Shown: positions 43,166-52,205 of the stretch, piece after piece
How positions within the stretch are numbered: position 1 is the first letter of the stretch
Layout of the letters: each line of letters starts with the position of its first letter
Assembly: GCA_050699715.1 (NCBI GenBank)
Contig: JBOHFR010000022.1
Coordinates: 1-64,000 of the forward strand
DNA: 64,000 bases
From: GCA-003244245 sp050699715
GTDB lineage: Bacteria; Actinomycetota; Actinomycetes; Mycobacteriales; Pseudonocardiaceae
Direction of reading: 5' to 3'
Notes under the pieces: model-generated
The model's database searches: none
Seen by the model: only the letters and a program-made list of their open reading frames with translations
What the model was told of the DNA's origin: nothing
Made by a program: the position numbers and the translations under genes

Positions 43166-44150
43166 CAATGCCACTCAGCTTAAATTGATCATGCTGCTCG
43201 TGGTGTGATGCTGTGGAATCTGATGGTGACTGGCCCGTTGTGGCGGGTGCCGGTCTCGCCGGGTTTTTTGACGCGGTAGCTGTTGTGGCAGGTTCTTGTG
43301 ACGGCGCGGGGACAGGTGCGGTGGCGTCGGGCTGGGTTAATCTTGTAGGTGATCTCAGCGTGGACGTCGAGGACGGCCTCAGTCCAGTCCTGAGGAGGGA
43401 ATGGCCTCCGTCCCGGGGCGGTACGGCGGGCCAAGCGCAGGGTCCGGACGAAACTGATCCGGTCGGGATCGGAGTCGAGGTCGGCGGCCTCGACGGCTTT
43501 GGTGATCAGTACCGCGATCGCGTAGTGGACCAGCAGCCAGGCCCAGATCTCCTGATGGACCAGAGCAGGCAGGCGGGAGCGCAGGACCTTGCCGGGCCCG
43601 CGCAGATGAGTCTTGAGCTGGTCATTGCCGGATCTCCTCCAAACGTTCGTGATAAGCCGCAGCCCGCTCGTCGGCGCGGGCGGCGGTGGGATCGGTGATC
43701 GTGGTCAGCAGCACGATCAACTCCCCGGTCCCGTTGGGCGTCCCGGTCGGGCACGTCGTACTCGATGACCCGAACCAGGTGCGCGCCCTCAGGATCAAGG
43801 TCGCACCCGGCGCGGGCCGCCTGGATGATCCGGTCCTTACGGGGGCCACGGATCGTCGGGTTCACCAGGACCGAGGTGTAAGTCCCGTCGGGCAGAACCC
43901 GCACGACCGGCAGGCCCAGCTGGGGTAGCCACCCGAACGCCGATCATCGACCCGACACGCCGCCACCGCCCCATCCCGGGGCACCGCAGTCACCAGCACA
44001 CCCAACGAGACCTGATCCGGACGAGCCACCATGCCGGTATCCACGGCTCACAGACCCTGCCACCCACCACAGAAAAGATCAGATCACCGCGCCGTGTCGA
44101 GCACGAAATCCTAGCACAACAACATGATCAATTTAAGCTAAGTGGCATTG
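43166..44150 (-). mobile_element. IS4-family-like insertion sequence, internally decayed
   Basis: About 985 bases bounded by near-perfect inverted repeats CAATGCCACTCAGCTTAAAT / CAATGCCACTTAGCTTAAAT (one mismatch), which continue to TGATCATG. Flanks CCCCCTGAGG and CCCCCTGAAG form a 10-bp target duplication with one mismatch. Inside, minus-strand fragments in several frames match an IS4-type transposase from Streptomyces-like elements: PEGAHLVRVIEYDVPDRDAQ, GELIVLLTTITDPTAARADE, and the C-terminus RRHRTCPRAVTRTCHN to the stop at 43189. Frameshifts and missing N-terminal sequence make it inactive by itself. Confidence 0.85.
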
Positions 44151-44206
44151 CCCCCTGAAGGGTCTCGATTCCACGGTAGTGGTGCTGGCCGACACCGCCC
44201 AGACCC

Positions 44207-44288
44207 CAATGCCGCTAAGTTTGAGCCCCCCAGGGAGCCATCTCCGCAGGTCAGGGGATTTCTGGAACCTCTTGTCTTAGTGGCATTG
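44207..44288. mobile_element. 82-bp MITE with perfect 10-bp target duplication
   Basis: Ends CAATGCCGCTAAG and CTTAGTGGCATTG are inverted repeats that share the CAATGCC(A/G)CTNAG core with the IS element 56 bases away. The 10 bases GCCCAGACCC occur directly on both sides (44197-44206 and 44289-44298). No coding capacity. It was presumably mobilised by the transposase of the related IS type. Confidence 0.85.
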
Positions 44289-44412
44289 GCCCAGACCCAC
44301 ATCTCCGTAGCCGAGACGGGAACCCACACCTGGTGTTGGCCGGAGTCTGATCCGGGGCTAGTCCCGGATCCTCCTGTCGGGCGGCCAGTTCCGCCAGTGA
44401 CAGAGCAACGCG

Positions 44413-45657
44413 TCAGAAGGCTGCGCCAGTGGAGATAACCGGAGCTCCCGGGACGGACTCCAGCACCGGACGCGCCCCGATGATACCCGAGATGATGGCG
44501 ATGAAATCTTCGCGAGCCTCCAATTGCTTCATCGGGTCGACCAGTTTGCGAGCCTCTTCGAAGTACTCCGCGACTTTCCTTCCCGGGTCATAAAAGAAAC
44601 GCACGAACGAGATCACCACATCAAGGAAGGAGCGGTACCCGTCCTCGTACGATTGACGAATCGAGGCCTCCAGGTCCGGCTCGTCAAGAATTTTGTTGAC
44701 AGCGCGCGCCGCCGAAGACCCACTTTTCATTGCGAGCATGACACCGGTGGAGAACAGTGGGTCGATGAACGCCGCCGCGTCACCGACCTGCATGAAGCCG
44801 GGACCGCTCATTCGTTCGCAGGTATAGGACCAGTCCTTGGCCGTACGAACTTGGGACACCTCGACGGCGCCAGCCAACAGGCGCTTGATCTCCCGCGCCT
44901 CATCAATGCACCGGTAAAGTATAGCTGCGGGCTTCTGGCCGGTTGCAGCATACTCCGCGATAGGCGCGACAAAACCGACGCTGCATGTGTGGTCACTGAA
45001 CGGGATCATCCAGAGCCAGCCTGGCGGCTTGTATTCGACCACGACGTTGCCGGCCGCCTGTGCCGCATAGCGGCTGCCGCCTTGAAAATACGTCCAGGCG
45101 GCCAGATTTTTCAGGTCCGCGTGCCAGCCGACTGCTTCGAAGCGCCGGGCCATGATCTTGGATTGACCGGAGGCGTCGATGACGAACGGGGCATGGACGT
45201 CGATCACATCGTCAGAATGAACCGGGCTGTAGCGCACACCTGTGCAGCGGTCGCCTTCGAACAGGACCTCGCGGACGTTCGCTTCCTCGATCACAGTTGT
45301 GCCGAGCCGTCGCGTGTGCGTCATCAACAGGTTGTCGAACTCCGCTCGCTTGACCTCATAGGCGTAAGGGAACGGGGAGATTTCATCGAAACGGATGTTC
45401 CATAGTTCTGAGCTTTCACCCCAGAGTAGCGATATCCCATATTTCTTGGTCGCACCGAGTTCCTCTACGACGCGAGTGGCGCCAAGTTCTTCGATGACCG
45501 GAATGATACCCGGCACAAGGGATTCGCCGATGTGGTACCGGGGAAATTTCTCCTTTTCCAGCAAGAGTACCCGCCGTCCCCATTTGGACAGGAACCCCGA
45601 GACCGTGGTGCCGGCGGGCCCTCCGCCGACGACGATGACGTCGTATTGATCGCGCAC
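44413..45657 (-). CDS. flavin-dependent halogenase-like monooxygenase
   Basis: 414 residues. GGGPAGT at 11-17 starts the FAD fold, and FPRYHIGESLVPGI is typical of the halogenase/geranylgeranyl-reductase superfamily. Lysines 71-72 in ATKKYGISLLWG lie where the catalytic lysine of phenol halogenases sits. W214-P219 (WLWMIP) matches the halogenase WxWxIP motif that suppresses monooxygenation, and GDAAAFIDPLFSTGV is the second FAD site. It may chlorinate an aromatic ring of the polyketide; some members lacking activity on free substrates or acting as hydroxylases are known. GTG 45657 has GAGGAGG in front. Next-to-last gene of the main operon before the MITE. Confidence 0.75.
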   Translation of the reverse strand: MRDQYDVIVVGGGPAGTTVSGFLSKWGRRVLLLEKEKFPRYHIGESLVPGIIPVIEELGATRVVEELGATKKYGISLLWGESSELWNIRFDEISPFPYAYEVKRAEFDNLLMTHTRRLGTTVIEEANVREVLFEGDRCTGVRYSPVHSDDVIDVHAPFVIDASGQSKIMARRFEAVGWHADLKNLAAWTYFQGGSRYAAQAAGNVVVEYKPPGWLWMIPFSDHTCSVGFVAPIAEYAATGQKPAAILYRCIDEAREIKRLLAGAVEVSQVRTAKDWSYTCERMSGPGFMQVGDAAAFIDPLFSTGVMLAMKSGSSAARAVNKILDEPDLEASIRQSYEDGYRSFLDVVISFVRFFYDPGRKVAEYFEEARKLVDPMKQLEAREDFIAIISGIIGARPVLESVPGAPVISTGAAF

Positions 45658-45730
45658 TGTTGACCTCCTCTTAAGAGCTTGGCACTTGACAGGAAAATGG
45701 GCACAGGAGCGCAGCCACCCGACTCGATGT

Positions 45731-46849
45731 CTACTTGATCCCGACGACCATCGAGTCGGGCCCGACGAGGTGTTCGACGTAGCTTTCGCGAAATCCCGCC
45801 TCTTGCATCCAGGTCCGGTAATCGGCACCCGTGCTTTCGAATCCCCCGGTCGTTTCGAGCATTATGTAGAGGCTCATCAGCAGACCGTGTGCGTTGCTGC
45901 GCCGCTCGTCGTCGATGATGGCGTCGTAGATGATCAACGCGCCGCCGTCGCGCAGGGCGCTGTAGGCTTTCCGCATGATCAGGTTCCGCTCGGCGAGGTC
46001 AAAGCCATGCAGGGCGTGCCCCATGACGAGCACATCCGCCTGGGGCAGTGGATCGGTGATGCAATCGCCAGCGGTGAAGCTCAGCCGCTCGCCGAGCCCG
46101 AAGCTCGCGACGTACTCATCGAAGACCGGCCCGAGCGCGGGCAGGTCAAAACCGCCGCCGGTAATGTGCTCGTGCGCCAAGGCGACCTGAACTAGCATGG
46201 CGCCCCCGCAGCAGCCAATGTCGATCACACTGCGGTAGTCCTGCCAGGGGAACTTGGCCGCGATCGCCCTTGCTACGTGGGCGCTGGCCCCGGCCATCCC
46301 GCGAACCCACTGTGCCAGCTTCACCGGGTCGGCGTAGACCGCGTCGTAGGGGTTCTCGCCTTCCTTGGTCTCATTTTGCGGGAGTCCGGTTCGCAGTGTC
46401 TCCGTCAGCGACCCCCAGTGGCTGTAGAGACGTCCGTTCGCCTCCTCCAAGATGCCACCCATGTAGGAGGGCTTAGCCCGGTCGAGGAACAGTTCGGTCG
46501 TGGGCGTGTTGGTGTAGCGGCCGTCATCGCGCTCAAGCATGCCCAGCGCCACCAACGCGTCGAAAAAGTCCGTCGCGCAGCGCGGGTGCAGACCCAAGCG
46601 AACACGCAGCGCCTCGGCATCGAGTGCGCCCGCGCCCGCCAGCTCAGAGAACAGTCCCAGCTCGGCGGCGCTCAGCAACGTCTTCGAACCCCAGAACGCC
46701 AGCCCGAGTTGCATGATCGCGGCGGGCGTCGGCTGGTTCTCGTGCTCGACCGCCGACATCTGTGCTTCGCCCACATCCCCACCCCATCGCCCGGGAACAA
46801 ATCTGCCGCTCGAGGTCGGCTGCGGTGCGGGCTTGATTTTTGCGTTCAT
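45731..46849 (-). CDS. SAM-dependent O-methyltransferase (type A, copy 2)
   Basis: 372 residues, closely similar to the gene at 40343-41380 over its full length, from IMQLGLAFWGSKTLLSAAEL to VEHLVGPDSMVVGIK. SAM motif SVIDIGCCGGAMLVQVAL and the C-terminal GHALHGFDLAERNLIMRKAY are intact. Start ATG 46849 with GAAAGGT upstream; an internal ATG at MSAVEHEN aligns with the start assumed for copy 1. As part of the main operon it is the better candidate for an essential tailoring step; copy 1 may act on another hydroxyl. Confidence 0.88.
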   Translation of the reverse strand: MNAKIKPAPQPTSSGRFVPGRWGGDVGEAQMSAVEHENQPTPAAIMQLGLAFWGSKTLLSAAELGLFSELAGAGALDAEALRVRLGLHPRCATDFFDALVALGMLERDDGRYTNTPTTELFLDRAKPSYMGGILEEANGRLYSHWGSLTETLRTGLPQNETKEGENPYDAVYADPVKLAQWVRGMAGASAHVARAIAAKFPWQDYRSVIDIGCCGGAMLVQVALAHEHITGGGFDLPALGPVFDEYVASFGLGERLSFTAGDCITDPLPQADVLVMGHALHGFDLAERNLIMRKAYSALRDGGALIIYDAIIDDERRSNAHGLLMSLYIMLETTGGFESTGADYRTWMQEAGFRESYVEHLVGPDSMVVGIK

Positions 46850-46883
46850 TTTGAATACCTTTCTGGGGCGTGGAAAAAATCCT

Positions 46884-48398
46884 TTAGACTACATCCGAAA
46901 TAATTTCTTCGGTCAAAAATTGTCGCACTGTCGCGGGCGAGCCGAACCAGCGAGACAGTGCAGTATGCAGGTCCGTCGATCCGTCATCAATCCAGGCAAT
47001 GTGACCGTCCGGACGCAAGAGAAGTGCGTCAATCTCGGGCGGGATACCGCCTGGTCGAGATCTTGCGGTCACCATGTGCACCCGATTTTCCCATGTCGTC
47101 GCCACGGCAGAAAACTCTGCATCGAGCGTAGCTTTAGTCGAGAGGTCCAGCAATACGCCACGAGCGGGGCGCAGCAGAACGGTGGTGCTGGACGGGCCTG
47201 ATTCGATCGCCAGGTCGCAGTGCGGTATTCGAGCTCCGAGCCAGGGGTGATCGTCCGGCCCAGCCTCGTAGCGGACGTCCAGTCCACTGGCCATGGCAGC
47301 CAAGTGCCCACGCACGTCATCGAGTTCGAGCAGCTCGCCGAGGGTTGCTCGCAGTGGTTCTACCTCCGGGCCGCCGAGCAGGAGGAGCGCCTGTGCTTGG
47401 ACGGTGGTCAGGGTTCGAGCGCCGACGGGGTGTCGCTCATCGTGGTAGCTGTCGAGCAGGTCGGCAGGGGCCCAGCCCTGCACCTGTGCGGCCAGCTTCC
47501 AGCCGAGGTTTGCCGCATCGTGCAGGCCAAGGTTCAGGGCTTGACCACCTATCGGCATCTGCAGGTGCGCGGCGTCACCGGCGAGCAGGACGCGACCCTT
47601 GCGGTAGGAGGTCACGTGACGGCTGGCGTCACCGAAGAAGTCCACCCAGATCGGCGTCCCGCCACTGATATCCTCACCCGTGATCCGGCGCCACGCCGTG
47701 ACCACCTCCTCGAACGCCGGAGCCTCAGTGCGGCGGCGAGCCGAATGGCCGAACTCGTGCAACATGATGCGGGTGACACCGCTACCCCGCTTGGCCGCGA
47801 CAGCCAGCCCGCGTTCCCATCGCTGGAAGCGTCTGTTCGGCACATCAATGCCGGTGACGTCCGCCCGGAGGAGCTCTCGCGTCACATCAGTACCGGGGAA
47901 ATCGAATCCGGCCAACCGCCGCACGGTGCTGTCTTCGCCATCGCATCCAACCAGGTACGGCGCACGCAAACGAACAGAGTCGCCGAGGTGGTCTACCTCG
48001 GCTTCTACCCAATCGTTCGTGACGTGCACACCCCGCAGCTCGTGTCCGCGGCGGATGTCGGCACCCAGTTCGCACGCCCACGCCTGCAGCATCGCCTCCG
48101 TACGAAACTGCGGGATCTTCCAGAACCCGGCGTATACGCTGGGCACTTGGCTCACATCAAGGGAAATTCCGCCGAAATGCCCCAGGTTCTCGCTCTGCGT
48201 CTCGCCCAGCCGTTCGAGTAGACCGCGTTGATCAAAGACCTCCATGGTACGCGCATTCAGTTGCGACGCTCGGGATTCTCCGGTCGGTGCGGACAACCGC
48301 TCCACGACGACCACGTCTACCCCACCGAGCCGTAACTCGCCAGCCAACATCAAGCCGACGGGACCTGCGCCCACAACGATGACTTGGGTTTCTATCAT
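46884..48398 (-). CDS. class A FAD-dependent aromatic monooxygenase (PgaE/RdmE type), downstream copy
   Basis: 504 residues. FAD motif VVGAGPVGLMLAGELRLGGV, the NADPH/FAD DG motif LVGCDGEDSTVRR and the second FAD site RVLLAGDAAHLQMPIGGQAL are present, as is the C-terminal thioredoxin-like domain of polyketide hydroxylases. Position after the aromatase matches UrdM/PgaM-like or second-oxygenase genes of angucycline operons, although it lacks the reductase domain those fusions carry. Probably hydroxylates the tetracyclic intermediate. ATG 48398 with GGAAG upstream. Confidence 0.9.
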   Translation of the reverse strand: MIETQVIVVGAGPVGLMLAGELRLGGVDVVVVERLSAPTGESRASQLNARTMEVFDQRGLLERLGETQSENLGHFGGISLDVSQVPSVYAGFWKIPQFRTEAMLQAWACELGADIRRGHELRGVHVTNDWVEAEVDHLGDSVRLRAPYLVGCDGEDSTVRRLAGFDFPGTDVTRELLRADVTGIDVPNRRFQRWERGLAVAAKRGSGVTRIMLHEFGHSARRRTEAPAFEEVVTAWRRITGEDISGGTPIWVDFFGDASRHVTSYRKGRVLLAGDAAHLQMPIGGQALNLGLHDAANLGWKLAAQVQGWAPADLLDSYHDERHPVGARTLTTVQAQALLLLGGPEVEPLRATLGELLELDDVRGHLAAMASGLDVRYEAGPDDHPWLGARIPHCDLAIESGPSSTTVLLRPARGVLLDLSTKATLDAEFSAVATTWENRVHMVTARSRPGGIPPEIDALLLRPDGHIAWIDDGSTDLHTALSRWFGSPATVRQFLTEEIISDVV

Positions 48399-48429
48399 GA
48401 TCTTCCGATTCCGAATGTGGTCATCGAGA

Positions 48430-49374
48430 TCAGCCTTGGTTTTCCGCGTATTTCTTGGCATGTCCCAGCGTCGCCAGGCTGTTCGTGCTCAGCGCGGTGC
48501 GGACAAACGTCCTGGCGTCGTCGATGGACGCTTCGTCGCCGAGGACCTTCGCGATGTTCACGTCGTTGATCACTACGGTATGTCGAGAGGTTGCGGCCAC
48601 TCCATCGGATTTCTCCTCCAGCAACCAGTGCCCCGTATGCAGCGTCATGAGCGCGGGTGTCTGGATCTGCTTGTAGACGATCTTGGTGTGCGGAAAAGCC
48701 ACCCGCACCGACTTGGTGGTGTGCACGGACCCATCCTTGGTCCGGGTGTCCATCTCGAGGAACTGTAGCCCTGGCGTGTCTTCCCGCAACGACACTTTGG
48801 CGACGTGCGGCAACCGTTGCTGCCACAGTTGCGCTTCGTTGAGGAAATCGTAGACATCCTTCGCCGATCCGTCGATCTGCACGATGTCATCGAAGGTCAG
48901 CAACAGCTCAGGGGCCCTGGTCGCCAGTTCCGCATTCGTCTTCAACGCGGCCAGTTCGGCACGACTGTTGCGGTCCACCGCCCTGTCGATCCAATCCAGC
49001 TTCTTCGGATCGTCATCAACGGCCCGGTAGTCATGCTGCAGTCGTACCAGGGATTCGCCGTCCGAGATCGGCTCGATCACCCAGGTGCCACCCATCGCGC
49101 CGACCGGCGGCTGGGACACCTCCTGGCGGAACTCGATGCGTAGCGCCTTCGAGTCCAGCACCCGGCGGGACGTCCATGTCTTCGCTTCACCGTTGGCGGT
49201 AGCCCAGATCTGAATCAGTTCCTGCTCCGCGCCGCGTTCGAGGTATTCAACGTGCACGCTCGGCGGAAAAATCTGTGGCCAGTTCGCCACCTCGGCGATG
49301 ATCTGGTAAACGGCTTCCGCCGGCGCGAGCACCTTGATTTCGTGCTCCACTTCGCGGGTACCCGGCTGCGACAT
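48430..49374 (-). CDS. didomain polyketide aromatase/cyclase
   Basis: 314 residues with two START/SRPBCC halves: residues 1-150 (HEIKVLAPAEAVYQIIAEVA, NWPQIFPPSVHVEYLER) and 160-314 (IVQIDGSAKDVYDFLNEAQL, WQQRLPHVAKVSLRE). Didomain enzymes of this type (ActVII, JadD, UrdL, PgaL) dehydrate and aromatise the first ring of C9-reduced polyketides, in agreement with the ketoreductase encoded next to it. AAGGAGGAC precedes the ATG. Confidence 0.92.
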   Translation of the reverse strand: MSQPGTREVEHEIKVLAPAEAVYQIIAEVANWPQIFPPSVHVEYLERGAEQELIQIWATANGEAKTWTSRRVLDSKALRIEFRQEVSQPPVGAMGGTWVIEPISDGESLVRLQHDYRAVDDDPKKLDWIDRAVDRNSRAELAALKTNAELATRAPELLLTFDDIVQIDGSAKDVYDFLNEAQLWQQRLPHVAKVSLREDTPGLQFLEMDTRTKDGSVHTTKSVRVAFPHTKIVYKQIQTPALMTLHTGHWLLEEKSDGVAATSRHTVVINDVNIAKVLGDEASIDDARTFVRTALSTNSLATLGHAKKYAENQG

Positions 49375-49427
49375 TCTGTCCTCCTTGTTGCGTTGACGTG
49401 CGATGGCGGCCTGTCGCCAGGTCACGG

Positions 49428-50213
49428 TCAGAAGTTGCCAAGCCCGCCACAGACGTTGATCGCTTGCGCGGTAACCGATGCTGCAGCGTCGGAAACGAGG
49501 TAGTTGACCATTCCCGTGACCTCCTCCGGGGTGGAGTACCGACCCAGCGGTATCTTTGCCTGGAAGCGGTTGAGGATGTCCTCCTCGGAGGTTTCCCATG
49601 CTGCCGCGTAGCCTTGTCGAACTCGCTGTGCCATCGGCGTCTCGACGTAACCCGGACAGACCGCGTTCACCGTGATCCCGCTCTTGCCCAGCTCGTTGCC
49701 GAGCGCCTTGGTGAAGCCCACGACGCCGTGTTTGGACGCGGAGTACGGGGCGCCGAGTACCACGCCCTGCTTGCCCGCGGTTGACGCGATATTGACGATG
49801 CGCCCCCAGGGCTTTCCCCCCATGCCGCCTATGCTCAGCACATCGCGGGTCACCAAGAACACACTGTTCAGATTGGTGTTGATGACGTCGAACCACAGTT
49901 CGTCGGCGATGGTCGCGGTGACTCCGCCGCCACTACGGCCTGCGTTGTTCACCAGAATATCCACGGTTTTGTACCGATCAACGGCGGCGGTAACGAACGC
50001 TCGCACGTCCTCGGCCGACCTGACGTCACAGGCCGTACCGTGCGCCTCTAGCCCCTCTTCCTGGAGCTGCTTGACCGTTAACGCCACATTGTCGGCGTTT
50101 CGCGCGCAGATGAACACCTTCTTTCCCTGGGCGGCCAGGCTCTTGGTGATAGCAAGGCCGATTCCGCTGGTGGCTCCCGTGATGAGCGCGACCCGCTGAC
50201 TCTGATCCGACAT
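49428..50213 (-). CDS. type II polyketide C9 ketoreductase
   Basis: 261 residues, same length and numbering as ActKR: cofactor motif TGATSGIG, catalytic Ser144, Tyr157 and Lys161 (in IAST and PYSASK), and the NNAGRSGGGVTA loop. The PGG motif of ActKR, which steers stereochemistry, reads S94-G95-G96 here. The C-terminus PEEVTGMVNYLVSDAAASVT is typical. It reduces the C9 carbonyl of the nascent chain with NADPH. Confidence 0.94.
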   Translation of the reverse strand: MSDQSQRVALITGATSGIGLAITKSLAAQGKKVFICARNADNVALTVKQLQEEGLEAHGTACDVRSAEDVRAFVTAAVDRYKTVDILVNNAGRSGGGVTATIADELWFDVINTNLNSVFLVTRDVLSIGGMGGKPWGRIVNIASTAGKQGVVLGAPYSASKHGVVGFTKALGNELGKSGITVNAVCPGYVETPMAQRVRQGYAAAWETSEEDILNRFQAKIPLGRYSTPEEVTGMVNYLVSDAAASVTAQAINVCGGLGNF

Positions 50214-50250
50214 TTCTTCCTCCCACGGAATTCGTTGCTCTCGGGTGTCG

Positions 50251-51669
50251 TCAGGCAGCGCCGGGGACGATGTCCAACGTGGATATATCTGGATCGTATC
50301 TTCGGTTTTCGAGTAACTGTCGGTCTTCGAGTAACTGCCCGACGATGGCGGTGCTGTGGTCGCCGGATCGAAACACCGGGTTCCGCATCACCTCGCGCAG
50401 GAAGCCGTTGGTGGTATGCACTCCCGGACCACGAACCCGGAATTCGGCCAGGGCACGGTCCATCCGGTCCAGCGCAAGCTCGCGGGCCGGCGCCCAGACC
50501 ACCAGCTTGGCCAGCAGCGAGTCGTAGGACGCCGGTACCCGGTAGCCGGGGAAACCATGGGTGTCGACCCGAACGAAGGGGCCACCGGAGGGCACGAACT
50601 CCTCCAACACCCCTGGCGTGGGCGCGAAGTCGCGGTCGGGATTCTCCACATTGATCCGACACTCGATCGCAGCGCCCCGCAGCACAACGTCGTCCTGCTG
50701 CAGCATCATCGGTTCCCCTGCCGCGATCCGGAACTGCTCCTGGACCAGATCGACGCCGGTGACCATCTCGGTGACCGGATGCTCGACCTGGATACGACAG
50801 TTAACCTCCATGAAGAAGAATTCTCCTTGGGAGCTGAGCAGGAACTCGACCGTGCCTGCCCCGACGTAGCCAGCCGCTTGCGCGCCGCGTACGGCCGCCT
50901 GTCCCATCCGCGCGGCCAGGCCGGGTGGCATCCGTGGCGCTGGGCTCTCCTCGACCAATTTCTGGTGCCGGCGCTGCACCGAGCAATCCCTTTCGCCGAG
51001 GTGGATCGTGTTGCCGAAATGGTCAGCCAGCACCTGGATCTCGATGTGCCGCGGGTTTGTCAGGTAATGCTCAACATAGACCCGGGAGTCACCGAACAGT
51101 GCCTGCGCGTCTGTCCTGGTCTGCTGGTATGCGCGGAGGAACGCGGCGGTCTCGTGCACCACCCGCATCCCTCGCCCGCCGCCACCGGCGGCTGCCTTGA
51201 TGATGACCGGGTAGCCGATGTCATCGGCTACCTGTCGTGCTTCCTCGACGGAGCGCATCGGCTGCAGGCTTCCCGGCAGTACCGGCAAACCAGTCTCGGC
51301 CATGAGCCTGCGAGCCGCAATCTTGTCGCCGAGCTGGGCAATGACCTCCGGGGGTGGGCCGACAAAGACGATGCCATTGTCCCGGCAGACCTCGGCGAAG
51401 TCGGGATCCTCGGACAGGAAGCCGTATCCAGGATGAATGGCCTCAGCCCCGGTGCGCAGCGCCGCCTCCACGATCGCCGGGATGTTCAGATAGCTGCGTT
51501 TGGCTGGCGCCGGGCCGATATGGATCGCCTCGTCGGCATAGGACACCACCGCGGAGTCGCGATCCTCGGTCGAGTACACGGCGACGACCGCAATGCCCAG
51601 TTCCCGGCAGGCCCGCGCCACGCGGAGCGCGATCTCGCCCCGGTTGGCAATTAGCACCTTGCTGAACAT
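50251..51669 (-). CDS. accC: acetyl-CoA carboxylase, biotin carboxylase subunit
   Basis: 472 residues, a stand-alone biotin carboxylase: N-terminal FSKVLIANRGEIALRVARAC, the ATP-grasp glycine loop KAAAGGGGRGMR, and the catalytic EVNCRIQVEHPVTEM. It carboxylates biotin on AccB using ATP and bicarbonate. Separate BC and BCCP subunits are the E. coli arrangement; housekeeping actinobacterial enzymes have them fused. Overlaps accB by 19 bases. A small tandem repeat near the C-terminus gives LLEDRQLLENR. Confidence 0.94.
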   Translation of the reverse strand: MFSKVLIANRGEIALRVARACRELGIAVVAVYSTEDRDSAVVSYADEAIHIGPAPAKRSYLNIPAIVEAALRTGAEAIHPGYGFLSEDPDFAEVCRDNGIVFVGPPPEVIAQLGDKIAARRLMAETGLPVLPGSLQPMRSVEEARQVADDIGYPVIIKAAAGGGGRGMRVVHETAAFLRAYQQTRTDAQALFGDSRVYVEHYLTNPRHIEIQVLADHFGNTIHLGERDCSVQRRHQKLVEESPAPRMPPGLAARMGQAAVRGAQAAGYVGAGTVEFLLSSQGEFFFMEVNCRIQVEHPVTEMVTGVDLVQEQFRIAAGEPMMLQQDDVVLRGAAIECRINVENPDRDFAPTPGVLEEFVPSGGPFVRVDTHGFPGYRVPASYDSLLAKLVVWAPARELALDRMDRALAEFRVRGPGVHTTNGFLREVMRNPVFRSGDHSTAIVGQLLEDRQLLENRRYDPDISTLDIVPGAA

Positions 51670-52205
51670 GGCTGCTCCGCCTTTCCACCCGCGCCAACCG
51701 CAGCGACGGCAAACAGCTTTTCGTCATACTCGACCGGCTCTCCGTTGTCCTTGAGCACCTCGACGATCCGACCAGCCTGGTCGGCCACGATCGGGATCAT
51801 CAGCTTCATCGCCTCGATGATCCCGACCTGCTGGCCGGCCACGACCGTGTCGCCCGCGCTGACGAACGGCGCCGTGCCCGGCTCGGGTGCCCGGTAAAAG
51901 ACGCCGACCGTAGGCGAGGTCAGGTAGTGCACTTGCGGATCCGCTTCAGTCACCGGCTCGGCGCCGCCCGGCACGGTGCCGTGTTCCTGCGCCCACTCAA
52001 CGTCGAGGGACACCTCACCGGCCCGTATCCGCAATGCCCGGGGAGGGCGGGAAAGCTCGGAGACGAACAGCACGGCATGGTGGCGCACCCGACCCAGCAG
52101 CTCATCGAGCTCTTCGGTGCGGACAACCGGACTGGCGGCGGGGGGCTCGCTCGCTATCTCTCCGTCGTGCCGCCGGCCGAGGTGGTTCGAAGAGCGCTGA
52201 GTCAT
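51651..52205 (-). CDS. accB: acetyl-CoA carboxylase, biotin carboxyl carrier protein
   Basis: 184 residues. The C-terminal biotinyl domain has the EAMKLM motif with target Lys134, preceded by the AccB thumb region (SPTVGVFYRAPEPGTAPFV). The N-terminal 90 residues are a variable linker. The last residues (GAGGKAEQPCSARC) overlap the accC start. Needs a biotin ligase encoded elsewhere. Confidence 0.92.
   Translation of the reverse strand: MTQRSSNHLGRRHDGEIASEPPAASPVVRTEELDELLGRVRHHAVLFVSELSRPPRALRIRAGEVSLDVEWAQEHGTVPGGAEPVTEADPQVHYLTSPTVGVFYRAPEPGTAPFVSAGDTVVAGQQVGIIEAMKLMIPIVADQAGRIVEVLKDNGEPVEYDEKLFAVAAVGAGGKAEQPCSARC

Noticed and set aside
43213..43698. Plus-strand frame across the IS element
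   Set aside because: The opposite strand carries clear IS4 transposase fragments; the plus frame is their shadow.
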